Below, one piece after another: positions 53,716 to 61,858 of a DNA stretch of 64,000 nucleotides. The translations under genes and the position numbers were made by a program. This DNA is from Candidatus Doudnabacteria bacterium RIFCSPHIGHO2_02_FULL_42_25 (GTDB lineage: Bacteria; Patescibacteria; Doudnabacteria; UBA920; O2-02-FULL-48-8). Where the stretch lies: contig MFEQ01000006.1 of assembly GCA_001777665.1 (NCBI GenBank), positions 14,956 to 78,955 of the forward strand, written 5' to 3'. The notes beneath the pieces were generated by a model. It ran no database searches and was not told the DNA's origin. It was given only the letters and a program-made list of their open reading frames with translations. The first letter of the stretch is position 1. Every line of letters begins with the position of its first letter.

Positions 53716-54239
53716 TTAAGTAATGGTGCGAACTTTGTTCGAAGCTTAGCAATCTTTGGACTGATCACGAGCTGGCAATAAGGTTTATTTTGATTTTGAT
53801 CATAATATCGTCGATGGTAACTTTCTGCTGGCCAAAATTTGTTTAAAGCCGAGACTTCTGTGACAACAGGGTCATCGTATACTTCATCGTCTTCTAACTG
53901 TTTGATAAAAGCTAGAGCCACATTGCGTTGTGTTTCGTTGGTGTAAAAAACTGCTGAACGATACTGCGTCCCGACATCATTACCCTGTCTATTTAGAGTG
54001 GTTGGATCATGTGTAGCAAAGAAGACATTCAGCAAATCTTTATATTTAACGATAGAATCATCAAAACGTATCTCGATCGCTTCCGCGTGTCCAGTATTAC
54101 CCCCGGAAACCTCTTCGTATGTCGGATTGGCAGTAGCTCCTCCAGCATACCCGGATTCAACTGCTTCAACTCCTTTCAAACGACTAAAAATCGCTTCCGT
54201 GCACCAAAAACATCCACCTCCAAATACTGCTGTTTCCAT
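53712..54239 (-). CDS. msrA: Peptide methionine (S)-S-oxide reductase
   Basis: 175 residues. Catalytic G-G-G-C-F-W-C near 8-14 (Cys11), then Y-A-G-G and T-Q-Y-R-S-A-V-F. It repairs oxidised methionine using thioredoxin (trxA at 17096). It lies within the ECF-sigma-led operon, overlapping the zincin by 4 bases and DUF456 by 1, which suggests a response to envelope or oxidative stress. No MsrB domain. Confidence 0.96.
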   Translation of the reverse strand: METAVFGGGCFWCTEAIFSRLKGVEAVESGYAGGATANPTYEEVSGGNTGHAEAIEIRFDDSIVKYKDLLNVFFATHDPTTLNRQGNDVGTQYRSAVFYTNETQRNVALAFIKQLEDDEVYDDPVVTEVSALNKFWPAESYHRRYYDQNQNKPYCQLVISPKIAKLRTKFAPLLK

Positions 54240-54718
54240 TATCGTATAACCTCCACTAGAAAATATATAAACATACTTACCCCAACAATTAGCTTAAATG
54301 CTGAACCAATAACCAATCCAAACATGGATGCGATGGCAACTTTCAGAGCGTGATCCGTGGTCGCCGCGTTCATCATCTCCCCTATAAACGCTCCTACAAA
54401 GGGCCCGAGCAAAATGCCGATTGGACCTAGGACAAAAATCCCAAGAATGCCGCCGATCAATGCGCCCATAACTCCTAATTTCGATGCTTTCCGGCCTTTG
54501 GCCGCAATCGCTGGGGCAATCACGTCCACTATAATTGTGAGGAGAATTAATACCCCAAATACCACGATCCCCCAAACTGGAATCGATTTAGTAATTATAG
54601 CAAACAAAATCAGCGCCCCTAATGCCAAAGGCAGTCCTGGCAAGAACGGTAGGACTGCCCCAAGAGTACCGAGTACAATTAAGAAACCACAAATTACTGC
54701 CCAAACTAATTCATTCAT
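54239..54718 (-). CDS. DUF456 membrane protein
   Basis: 159 residues, five or six glycine-rich helices. G-A-V-L-P-F-L-P-G-L-P-L near 20-31 and the conserved G-P-I-G-I-L-L-G-P-F-V-G-A-F-I-G-E are the DUF456 pattern. Function unknown. In the sigma-factor operon between the anti-sigma-like gene and msrA. Confidence 0.9.
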   Translation of the reverse strand: MNELVWAVICGFLIVLGTLGAVLPFLPGLPLALGALILFAIITKSIPVWGIVVFGVLILLTIIVDVIAPAIAAKGRKASKLGVMGALIGGILGIFVLGPIGILLGPFVGAFIGEMMNAATTDHALKVAIASMFGLVIGSAFKLIVGVSMFIYFLVEVIR

Positions 54719-56088
54719 TATCTAATCGATTTTTCCATGGGCATGATATCCATGATTGGTTGCTGCGCATCCAAAACTTCTTTGATCAACGGCACGATAA
54801 CGTTTTGGGTGTAATAATCAGTTGGTTGATTTGTGACTGGGAACACGAGACTAGGAACGTACAAATCTTTTGTTTGATTATTGATCGTTTGCCACATTCG
54901 GACGTACTCGATTTTGGGTGTACCCAATTCTACAGTAACTGTTTTCGCATCAGGTTCTATTACTTCGTTAGCGAGTGGCATATAAGAGCGGAATCCGCCA
55001 TTTTCAGCAATTTTCATCAACCGTGCTGTATCTTTTTCAGTTGGATAAGCAGATGCTTGAAATCGTTGGGAGGTTATCTCACCGACAGAAGTTACTTGTT
55101 TGGTTCGAGCATTGATAGAAACAAACATTCCAGTTTTATTTCCACCTTCGTCCATGACTTCGTTGCCTTCAATTTTTATCGGATAGACCACCGAAACCGC
55201 GTCAGGAACATAGAGTGAATTTTTATCAGTAGCACGCTCATACATTATGCGCCAATAATTTTGAACAACTGGAGTGCCATAGTTTTCTTTAGAGATTCCA
55301 TATTCGTTCAAAAATTGATCAGCGATAGCGATTGCTTCTTCATCGGAAGGCACTTCCCCCATTGATGTTGGTTGAGAATAATCAAGCATCGGCCATCTCT
55401 CCCAATTTTGACTAATGTATAAGGTTCCCTGTTTTAGATCCATATCTATCGCGTATCCTTGGTCACGATTCTCGGAAGCCCGAAGATAATCGACAGTGGC
55501 ACTCTGAAATTTGGAAATATTGAATAGTCCAATATCAAATCGTTCCAGGAATGAGGCTAAATCTGCGCCTGCCCCAAACCCTTTTTGTCGTTCATAAACA
55601 TCCATTTGATCTGAATCCACAGTGATAGGTTCGCCGTTGTACACATATTTGAAATAAGTAGGATACCAAATCGCTGGAGTTGCAACTCCTGTCCCACCAC
55701 CGCCCATTCCCACAGCCGGTTCTGTACCGGGTGCCATCATTTTGGCATCAGCAGAAAGCGACATATTCTCAGCCCCTCCGCCGCCACCCTGGCCGCGTCC
55801 AACTGCATTCAAAGTATTGAGTTGACCGAAAGCATTGCTGCCGACTCGAATGATTTCTTGTTTACCGCCAAGCAATTGCTGGGTAGTATTTTGGTTGTTA
55901 GGTTTGACCACTAACATAATGACCGCAACGACAGCTATCGCCGAAATCGGCAAAAGCATTTTTAAATTGAACCGATCCATAAATTTTCCTTTCGTGAGTA
56001 GAACGTATAAATTATTTTTGAAACGAGGATCAACTTGAGTATTTGGTTTTGCTTTTGATAGAAGATTTTCGATGTCATTGATACTCAT
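54718..56088 (-). CDS. Putative anti-sigma factor, membrane protein
   Basis: 456 residues: a cytoplasmic segment of about 45 residues (D-I-E-N-L-L-S-K-A, D-P-R-F-K-N-N-L-Y), a membrane helix near 45-62, a Gly/Gln-rich linker (G-R-G-Q-G-G-G-G-G), and a large extracytoplasmic domain of beta type. Encoded after the ECF sigma factor with a 4-base ATGA overlap, the usual place for its anti-sigma. No zinc anti-sigma motif (HxxxCxxC) is visible, so it is not a ZAS-type. The assignment rests mainly on context. Confidence 0.7.
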   Translation of the reverse strand: MSINDIENLLSKAKPNTQVDPRFKNNLYVLLTKGKFMDRFNLKMLLPISAIAVVAVIMLVVKPNNQNTTQQLLGGKQEIIRVGSNAFGQLNTLNAVGRGQGGGGGAENMSLSADAKMMAPGTEPAVGMGGGGTGVATPAIWYPTYFKYVYNGEPITVDSDQMDVYERQKGFGAGADLASFLERFDIGLFNISKFQSATVDYLRASENRDQGYAIDMDLKQGTLYISQNWERWPMLDYSQPTSMGEVPSDEEAIAIADQFLNEYGISKENYGTPVVQNYWRIMYERATDKNSLYVPDAVSVVYPIKIEGNEVMDEGGNKTGMFVSINARTKQVTSVGEITSQRFQASAYPTEKDTARLMKIAENGGFRSYMPLANEVIEPDAKTVTVELGTPKIEYVRMWQTINNQTKDLYVPSLVFPVTNQPTDYYTQNVIVPLIKEVLDAQQPIMDIMPMEKSIR

Positions 56089-56594
56089 ATAGTTTCTCCT
56101 CTATTTAGAGCTTGCTTAAGATTAGTAACCGCTCGCGAATAAGTCATTTTGGAATTGGCCTCACTGATTCCTAAAATGTCTCCGATTTCTTGATGCGATA
56201 ATTCGTCCCATGCCCGCATAATTACGACTTCTCTCTGAACCTCATCCAACTTAGCCACCGCTTGGCGAACGGCTTGAAGATTAAGGGCTTGATCAGTATC
56301 TGCCTCAATGTTTTGATCCGTCGACAGATCAAACGCAAGGTCCAAATCAAGGATTTTCTTATCGGTGCGCATATGGTCGATGAGGCTGTTGCGCGCGATG
56401 GTGTAGATCCAAGTGCTAAAAGAGGATTTACTTTCGTCGAAAGAACTCAATTTGGAGACTGCTTTGAGGAATACTGTAGACGTTAGGTCTTCAGCAGTTT
56501 GCTTATGCCCGGTCCGATAGTAAATATACCGATAAATCTTCGGTAAATACTGCTCGTACCAGTCTTCAATATCTTTATACGTAGATGAATTCAT
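56085..56594 (-). CDS. ECF-type RNA polymerase sigma factor
   Basis: 169 residues from the ATG at 56592-56594; upstream codons belong to the metK end. Region 2 (D-W-Y-E-Q-Y-L-P-K-I-Y-R-Y-I-Y-Y-R-T-G with A-E-D-L-T-S-T-V-F) and region 4 (V-I-M-R-A-W-D-E-L-S-H-Q-E-I-G-D-I-L-G-I-S-E) of sigma-70. Controls a set of envelope or stress genes, probably including its own operon. It starts 10 bases after metK stops. Confidence 0.92.
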   Translation of the reverse strand: MNSSTYKDIEDWYEQYLPKIYRYIYYRTGHKQTAEDLTSTVFLKAVSKLSSFDESKSSFSTWIYTIARNSLIDHMRTDKKILDLDLAFDLSTDQNIEADTDQALNLQAVRQAVAKLDEVQREVVIMRAWDELSHQEIGDILGISEANSKMTYSRAVTNLKQALNRGETI

Positions 56595-56604
56595 AAAGTA
56601 ACAG

Positions 56605-57540
56605 TCACAAATCCCAATTAAAACCTCGGCCAAAGTGACCCCAAGTCGCTGTATGGGCAAATCGGATTTGATCGAGCAATAAAAATTTCCGAATTCCTTC
56701 CGGACTTAAATCATAGCCCGTTATAGATTCTTCATGTCCTTCAATTAAAGCTTGAGCCATAACTGGAACGGATTTTCCAATGGCATAAGCTAGTTTAACT
56801 TGCACGGACTGTGCAGATTTTTTTTTCAAAAAATCGACTGCAATCTTCCTCGCCATGTAAGCCCCTGACCGGTCAACTTTCGTAAAATCTTTTCCTGAAA
56901 ACGAGCCTCCCCCGACACTGTACTCTGGACCGTAATTATCAATCACTATTTTGCGACCGGAAATTCCTGAATCCGCGTCAAAACCACCAATACTCCAATC
57001 GCCGGCTGGGTTAATTAAATAATTTTCCGCTGGCAGCAATGTTTTTACCAAACTCAATAATTCGTCTGATTTGATATTCTGGAAACTAGCCACCACAGTA
57101 ATTACTTTCGTACCTTCAACCGTTACTTGGACTTTTCCATCAAAAGGGTGCTTGTCATAAATTCGTTCGCACAAGTTTCTGGCGAGTTCATACTCCAAAG
57201 GCATAAAATTTGGTGTCTGATTGAGAGCATAACCAATCATGATCCCCTGATCTCCAGCACCACCGAGGTCAACTCCTGCGGCGATAAAACTACTTTGTGG
57301 GACAACGTGAACATTCACTTGGAAATTTTCACCGACAATTTTTTTAACTATCGCCGCTATGTCAACATTGGTATTGCTCCGAATTTCTCCACTCACAGAT
57401 ATCTGATTGTGGCCTCCCATGACTTCTACCGCTACTCGAGAATTACGATCTGAAACTAAATAAGCATCCAGGATCGAATCCGCGATTAAATCGCAAATTT
57501 TATCAGGATGCTTTGGAGTTACAAACTCACAAGTCTTCAT
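56605..57540 (-). CDS. metK: Short S-adenosylmethionine synthase
   Basis: 311 residues against about 380-400 usually. It keeps H-P-D-K-I near 11-15, G-A-G-D-Q-G near 97-102, G-G-F-D-A-D-S-G-I-S-G-R-K near 188, G-G-G-S-F-S-G-K-D near 212 and the final H-F-G-R. Shortening is in the loops before G-A-G-D-Q-G and in domain 2. It makes SAM from Met and ATP. Overlaps greA by one base (TAATG). Reduced MetK proteins of this kind occur in CPR; activity is likely as all motifs are retained. Confidence 0.93.
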   Translation of the reverse strand: MKTCEFVTPKHPDKICDLIADSILDAYLVSDRNSRVAVEVMGGHNQISVSGEIRSNTNVDIAAIVKKIVGENFQVNVHVVPQSSFIAAGVDLGGAGDQGIMIGYALNQTPNFMPLEYELARNLCERIYDKHPFDGKVQVTVEGTKVITVVASFQNIKSDELLSLVKTLLPAENYLINPAGDWSIGGFDADSGISGRKIVIDNYGPEYSVGGGSFSGKDFTKVDRSGAYMARKIAVDFLKKKSAQSVQVKLAYAIGKSVPVMAQALIEGHEESITGYDLSPEGIRKFLLLDQIRFAHTATWGHFGRGFNWDL

Positions 57541-58001
57541 TAGTCTATACTCGTGACTTCGTATTCTGATTTACCAGCTGGGCTATCGACCATAACTTTC
57601 GTTCCTTTTTTGGCACCAAGTAAAGCTTTGCCTACCAATGATTCGTTAGAAATTTTACCTTGAGCTGGGTTGGCTTCGTTTGCCCCGACAATTGTATATT
57701 TTACTTCGCGTCCACTAACACTGGCGGTTACAGTAGAACCAATGCTGACAATATTATGATTTGTGGCGTGGGAAATGATTTCTGCGTTCTTAATCATTTC
57801 TTCCAGTTCCATGATCCGACCCTCGATGAAGGCCTGTTCTTCTTTGGCCTGGGCATAATCCGCGTTTTCAGACAGATCGCCGTGCGAAACAGCTTCCTGG
57901 ATGCGTTCTATGACTTCATGTCGTCGTTCTTCTTTCAACACTTTTAATTCGTCTTGCAGCTTTTTCAAACCTTCTTCAGTAAGTAAAACTTGTCTATTCA
58001 T
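57540..58001 (-). CDS. greA: Transcription elongation factor GreA
   Basis: 153 residues: N-terminal antiparallel coiled coil (about 8-75) with the tip D-L-S-E-N-A-D-Y (acidic tip that stimulates RNA polymerase cleavage), C-terminal FKBP-like domain with I-G-S-T-V-T and I-S-N-E-S-L-V-G-K-A-L-L-G. The ATG at 57999-58001 abuts family-2 element copy B; the AAGGA in that element (58013-58017) is the likely Shine-Dalgarno, 11 bases from the ATG. First gene of the long operon to 52565. Confidence 0.96.
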   Translation of the reverse strand: MNRQVLLTEEGLKKLQDELKVLKEERRHEVIERIQEAVSHGDLSENADYAQAKEEQAFIEGRIMELEEMIKNAEIISHATNHNIVSIGSTVTASVSGREVKYTIVGANEANPAQGKISNESLVGKALLGAKKGTKVMVDSPAGKSEYEVTSID

Positions 58002-58100
58002 CCCGTTAGAAATCCTTATTTTAATTAATTATATCTTTAAGCTTCCACAATTGCCCGTTTATTCCAATAACATTTAAAATTACTGGAAATTTCTAACGGG
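58002..58100 (-). mobile_element. MITE-like element family 2, copy B (99 bp)
   Basis: Ends CCCGTTAGAAAT and ATTTCTAACGGG with a 6-bp direct repeat ATTCAT on both sides (ATGAAT read with greA). One duplicate contains the greA start codon. The element carries TATAAT (58033-58028) and AAGGA (58017-58013) in the greA direction. Confidence 0.85.
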
Positions 58101-58159
58101 ATTCATATTCTATTTATTAATATCCGACAATAATACCTGCGGTTGAGCAGGCAGGAACA

Positions 58160-58188
58160 ATACTATGCTATTTTCTAAACAATGTCAA
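58160..58188 (-). promoter_or_regulatory. Promoter of the greA operon
   Basis: Read leftward: TTGACA (58188-58183), a 17-base spacer and TAGTAT (58165-58160). It lies in the gap just past the permease-like gene's stop. The leader (about 150 bases) crosses a small CCTGC...GCAGG hairpin and the family-2 element. Confidence 0.8.
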
Positions 58189-58189
58189 T

Positions 58190-58558
58190 TCAAGCCCGTC
58201 TTTTGGCTTTTTTCTCAATCTTCTCAAACTCGGTTTGCAAACTATCCAATTCTTTGTCTGGCAAATCTTCAGCATCAATCAAGGTGTCTCTGGCTCGTTT
58301 AAGGGCGTGCAATAACTCATCAAGTTTGATGTGAATAGCTTTCGTTTCTCTGTTCTGGGTGTTCTGGATCAAAAATACCATCAGGAAAGTCAGCACTGTG
58401 GTCGTAGTATTGATAAATAGCTGCCAGGTATCAGAATAATCGAATTTGGGTCCAGAAAATCCCCAAATGATAACTATCAGTAATGCGAGAACAAAGACCC
58501 ATGGCCTCCCAACTTGTTCAGAAGCAAAATGTGCAATTTTTCGAAAGAGTTCATGCAT
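58190..58558 (-). CDS. Low-affinity iron permease-like membrane protein
   Basis: 122 residues: two membrane helices (about 20-38 and 50-70) with W-V-F-V-L-A-L-L-I-V-I-I-W-G-F-S-G-P and Q-L-F-I-N-T-T-T-T-V-L-T-F-L-M-V-F-L-I-Q-N-T-Q-N-R-E, then a coiled C-terminus. This is the pattern of the low-affinity iron permease family, often a single half. Transport of iron is inferred from the family only. Divergent from the cassette at 58625. Confidence 0.85.
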   Translation of the reverse strand: MHELFRKIAHFASEQVGRPWVFVLALLIVIIWGFSGPKFDYSDTWQLFINTTTTVLTFLMVFLIQNTQNRETKAIHIKLDELLHALKRARDTLIDAEDLPDKELDSLQTEFEKIEKKAKRRA

Positions 58559-58579
58559 GGCTATATTATACCATTAGGT

Positions 58580-58607
58580 TTGACATTTTCGCCATGTCAG
58601 CTAGTAT
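58580..58607 (+). promoter_or_regulatory. Promoter of cassette 4
   Basis: TTGACA (58580-58585), 16-base spacer, TAGTAT (58602-58607), then AAGGAGG at 58614-58620 and ATG 58625: a very short leader. Confidence 0.75.
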
Positions 58608-58624
58608 TTCTTTAAGGAGGATTC

Positions 58625-59074
58625 ATGCGCGACCCATTAATCAAAGTTCTCGTTGTGGTTGCGGTGCTGTTTGTCCTGGCATCTGCGGCATTTCTCTTGC
58701 TGATAGTGCCTCACGAGAAAGTGGAGGGATCGTCTTCACGACGTGTTCGAGCAGCAGCACTGATTGAACGGTTGCGCTTCGTCAATCAGCATCCGGAACA
58801 GCTCAAAAGCGGTCAGACTATCAGGATAAGGACTATAGACGATGCCATCCTGCTCCAGCTGGAGGGTCCGACTTATGTCGGTGTTGGGATGAACAAGTAC
58901 GAAATCCTCGTCAACCTCAATGGTCAAGTTGAAATTCCTGACCGCAACGGTGATGGACTGTACGACGGTTGTTTCGAGTGTTCAGTGGAGTCAGATTCTG
59001 AACAGATCCAGGAAGTTTTCGACAGCGGCATTGAAACGGCGCTGAAGGAACTAGGGGTCAGCCCGTCAAGCTGA
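58625..59074 (+). CDS. Anchored ORFan with EF-hand-like loop, cassette 4
   Basis: 149 residues. One membrane helix at about 7-28 after a short R/K start, then an extracytoplasmic part of mixed alpha/beta. D-R-N-G-D-G-L-Y-D near 109-117 is a DxNxDGxxD calcium-loop pattern like that of dockerin or EF-hand loops, followed by G-C-F-E-C. No family known. Single gene with an AAGGAGG, its own promoter and terminator; GC-rich against PBP2 and the permease-like gene. Confidence 0.72.
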   Translation: MRDPLIKVLVVVAVLFVLASAAFLLLIVPHEKVEGSSSRRVRAAALIERLRFVNQHPEQLKSGQTIRIRTIDDAILLQLEGPTYVGVGMNKYEILVNLNGQVEIPDRNGDGLYDGCFECSVESDSEQIQEVFDSGIETALKELGVSPSS

Positions 59075-59099
59075 ATATTCGATCGCGGCGATGGGCAGC

Positions 59100-59130
59100 G
59101 TCTCTCCGCTCGGAGAGACTTTTTTTATTT
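59100..59130 (+). terminator. Intrinsic terminator of cassette 4
   Basis: GTCTCTCC-gctc-GGAGAGAC followed by TTTTTTT. Confidence 0.93.
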
Positions 59131-59139
59131 CTCACACCT

Positions 59140-59167
59140 ACCTAGTTGCCCATATGGGCAACTAGGT
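59140..59167. repeat. CATATG-centred 28-bp perfect palindrome
   Basis: Half-site ACCTAGTTGCCCAT plus complement, identical to the inner 28 bp of 22231-22262, placed ten bases after the cassette 4 terminator. Confidence 0.92.
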
Positions 59168-59216
59168 TAAATACAAAAAGTGAATAATAATATTAGTATT
59201 AATTATAGAATAGAAA

Positions 59217-59275
59217 TGGATCCCGGATCGCCCTTCGCCTTTTCTTAGCCCTCGAGAACGTAGCGTCCGGGATGG
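59217..59275. repeat. Dispersed repeat next to the mrdA stop
   Basis: ATGGATCCCGGATCGCCC...GCGTCCGGGATGGT, ending directly at the PBP2 stop codon; inverted counterpart at 25195-25238. Confidence 0.7.
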
Positions 59276-61207
59276 TTAAGGGTGAAAACGATTCTGCGCC
59301 CACCAGGTGTACATGTCTTTCGCGATTGGCACTGCAACGGCGTGACCTTCACCTGCCCCTTCCATAATCACTGTAAAAGCGATTTGAGGATCACTATATG
59401 GCGCATACGATGTCCACCAAGCATGGGTTCGATTAAGATCCCTGGCATCGAACTGTGCAGTACCGGTCTTGCCAGCGACTTCCACGCCAACGTTTAATAG
59501 TCCCCGTCCAGAACCAATCAAAACTGTCTGACGCATGCCTTCTTGAACCACTTTCACAATATCCGAATTAAAAATATTTTCCGACAATATTTTCGGTTCT
59601 CCTTTGGCTAAAACTTTGCCTGTATTATGTTCTACTACTTCATTCAAAAGATAAGGTTGCATAATTTTTCCACCGTTCGCGATTGTCGCAGTCCAATTAT
59701 TGACTTGAAGTGGAGTGGTTAAAACATCACCCTGTCCGATCGACATGTGATAGGTATTCCCCAAATACCACGGTTCTTTTTTTACTCGTTCTTTCCATGC
59801 CGGATCAGGAACGAGCCCCGGCTTTTCACTAGGCAGATCTATACCTAGAGTTGAACCTAAGTTTAATTTTCGAAACCAACTAGCTATCTTATCTGGTCCC
59901 ATACCTTTAAATCCTGTGGCGGTATTTCCACCGCCCACGGTATAAAAATAAATATCAGAAGATCTGGCAATGGCTGAATAAATATCCATCAGACCCAAAC
60001 CTTCACGCTCATAACCATAAAATGTAAATGCTCCGACCCGGATTACACCATTATCGAGAATTTTTGTTTCTGTGTTCACTGTTCCTTCAGAAAGAGCAGC
60101 TAAAGCCATCGCTGGTTTAATCGTAGAGCCCGGTGGATATGTCCCACTAACCACTCGATTCAAAAGCGGATTGTTTTCATCGTTGATAAGCGCACTATAC
60201 TCGTTGTTTTTTATGCCGTGAGCAAAAAGGTTCGTATCAAATCCAGGCAATGAAATCAGAGCTAAAATTTCACCAGTCTGGGGATTAGTCGCAACTGCAG
60301 CTCCTCGTTTCGTGCCAGTCTTGCCTAACATAGCAACCATGCTATCATAAATAACTTTTTGCAAATCAAAATCGATATTTAATTTAACATTGCTCCCAGG
60401 AATTGCTGGGACCTCGGCCAAGGTTTTTTTATATACTCCTTCGGCATCGACTTCTGCTTGTTTTTTTCCCAAAATTCCCCGTAAATATTCTTCGTATTGA
60501 ACTTCGATTCCTGTTTTCCCGATGTAGTCGTTCAAAATATAATCCTTTCCAGAATTTTCTTTCAGTTCGTCAGCGGTAATTTTACCGGTGTATCCAGTTA
60601 AATGTGCAACAGCAGCTGGATCTTTATAGTCACGAATAGGATTGTTTTGAACTGCAAACCCCTTTAGATCCTCTTGTTTCGCGATCAAAACTAATGCCTG
60701 CTCCTTACTAATATTTTGGACCAAGGTTTGCGCAGAGAATAAATCAGGAGTGAGGTTTTGTACCGTTTGACTCAACAAATTGGTATCCACTCCAAGAATT
60801 GAAGCAATTTGTGTGAGGCGACCATCAAATTCAATTTTGTCTTTCGGAAAATCAGCTGTGATGGCGACTAACTCAAAGCTGGGCCTGTTGCTAGCTATTA
60901 TTTTGTCATTTCGATCGAGTAATAACCCTCGAGGTGCGAGTAGAAATTGAGTCCGAAGTTTATTACCTTCCGCGAGTGCCCGGTATTCCGAACCTTTCAC
61001 CCCCTGAAGATAAAGAATTCGGATAGACAAAACTGACAAGCACAAAAAAATTATTAATCCCAAAACTCGATAATTTATCTGCTCCCGCTCTTCGTCCATA
61101 ACTTCCGCCTCTTCCATTTCCAAGCCCAAAAAAGCTTCATCGAAAGCTAAATTCTTGCCACGGTTCAAAAATTTGTTAGTCGAACTATAAACGAATGGAT
61201 TTTTCAT
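59276..61207 (-). CDS. mrdA: Penicillin-binding protein 2 (elongation transpeptidase)
   Basis: 643 residues. Membrane anchor about 45-68, pedestal domain, then transpeptidase: S-T-I-K (active Ser) near 360, S-S-D (as S-x-N/D equivalent) near 418, K-T-G-T near 578. It has the length and order of class B PBP2 and works with RodA/FtsW-type SEDS enzymes outside the membrane. Its start overlaps mreD by 23 bases, at the end of the proS-mreBCD-mrdA operon. No RodA gene follows; ftsW at 10763 is the only SEDS protein in the window. Confidence 0.95.
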   Translation of the reverse strand: MKNPFVYSSTNKFLNRGKNLAFDEAFLGLEMEEAEVMDEEREQINYRVLGLIIFLCLSVLSIRILYLQGVKGSEYRALAEGNKLRTQFLLAPRGLLLDRNDKIIASNRPSFELVAITADFPKDKIEFDGRLTQIASILGVDTNLLSQTVQNLTPDLFSAQTLVQNISKEQALVLIAKQEDLKGFAVQNNPIRDYKDPAAVAHLTGYTGKITADELKENSGKDYILNDYIGKTGIEVQYEEYLRGILGKKQAEVDAEGVYKKTLAEVPAIPGSNVKLNIDFDLQKVIYDSMVAMLGKTGTKRGAAVATNPQTGEILALISLPGFDTNLFAHGIKNNEYSALINDENNPLLNRVVSGTYPPGSTIKPAMALAALSEGTVNTETKILDNGVIRVGAFTFYGYEREGLGLMDIYSAIARSSDIYFYTVGGGNTATGFKGMGPDKIASWFRKLNLGSTLGIDLPSEKPGLVPDPAWKERVKKEPWYLGNTYHMSIGQGDVLTTPLQVNNWTATIANGGKIMQPYLLNEVVEHNTGKVLAKGEPKILSENIFNSDIVKVVQEGMRQTVLIGSGRGLLNVGVEVAGKTGTAQFDARDLNRTHAWWTSYAPYSDPQIAFTVIMEGAGEGHAVAVPIAKDMYTWWAQNRFHP

Positions 61208-61715
61208 AAATTGGTAATCTCGAAGCTAAATTTTGAATCCAAGTGTAATACATTAAAATTGGATAAGTAAAAATCAAATTCCAGAGTAGAAGCAATGGTA
61301 ATCTCGAGCTAAGTAAATACATAAAGTCGATTTGAGTGACTAAATTAAACCAGGAAAAAATATAACTGACAAAGATTACAGAGAAAAAATAAACCAATGT
61401 CGAACCCAAAACCGCAACGCCTAATATGAATCGATTCGCTTCTCTGGCCAATATTTCATTTAAAATAAAGTGGAGAATCAAAAATGCTAATAAAAAACTA
61501 ATGGTCATTACGCCGTCCGGCAGCCCTGACATAAAGTCAGTGATCAGTCCACCCATAAGTGTAATGATCAGCCCTTGATTAAACTCTGACAGCAAAGTTG
61601 CTATCGCCACGACAATCAATACCAAATTCACGGAGATTATATGAAGCGGGACTAAAATACCATTTTGCAAAACCAGCAAAAGTATTAAGGCGAAAAACCA
61701 AATAATATTTCTCAT
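61185..61715 (-). CDS. mreD: Rod shape-determining protein MreD
   Basis: 176 residues, about five helices, with the MreD arrangement (F-A-L-I-L-L-L-V-L-Q-N-G, I-T-L-M-G-G-L-I-T-D-F-M-S-G near 55-68). Its ATG abuts family-1 element copy 3. Upstream mreC would have overlapped it before insertion. It sits between mreC and mrdA, the standard order. No good Shine-Dalgarno at the new junction. Confidence 0.9.
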   Translation of the reverse strand: MRNIIWFFALILLLVLQNGILVPLHIISVNLVLIVVAIATLLSEFNQGLIITLMGGLITDFMSGLPDGVMTISFLLAFLILHFILNEILAREANRFILGVAVLGSTLVYFFSVIFVSYIFSWFNLVTQIDFMYLLSSRLPLLLLWNLIFTYPILMYYTWIQNLASRLPIYEKSIRL

Positions 61716-61858
61716 CCCAGTATATCAACTTCGATAATGGTTTTTGAGTTCGCTTTTGCGAACAAAACCAGTTTAAATATATTATTTTCAAAAATCATTG
61801 AGTTAAAGTTAGTTATTCAAAAACCATTGGGCAAAAGCATCGAAGTTGTATTACTGGG
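61716..61858 (-). mobile_element. MITE-like element family 1, copy 3 (143 bp)
   Basis: About 97 percent identical to copy 2 by eye, differing at a few bases. Ends CCCAGTATATC and GTATTACTGGG. Flanks are TCAT on the left and TTAT on the right: one base off a 4-bp duplication, explained if the mreC stop TGA later became TAA. Confidence 0.9.
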
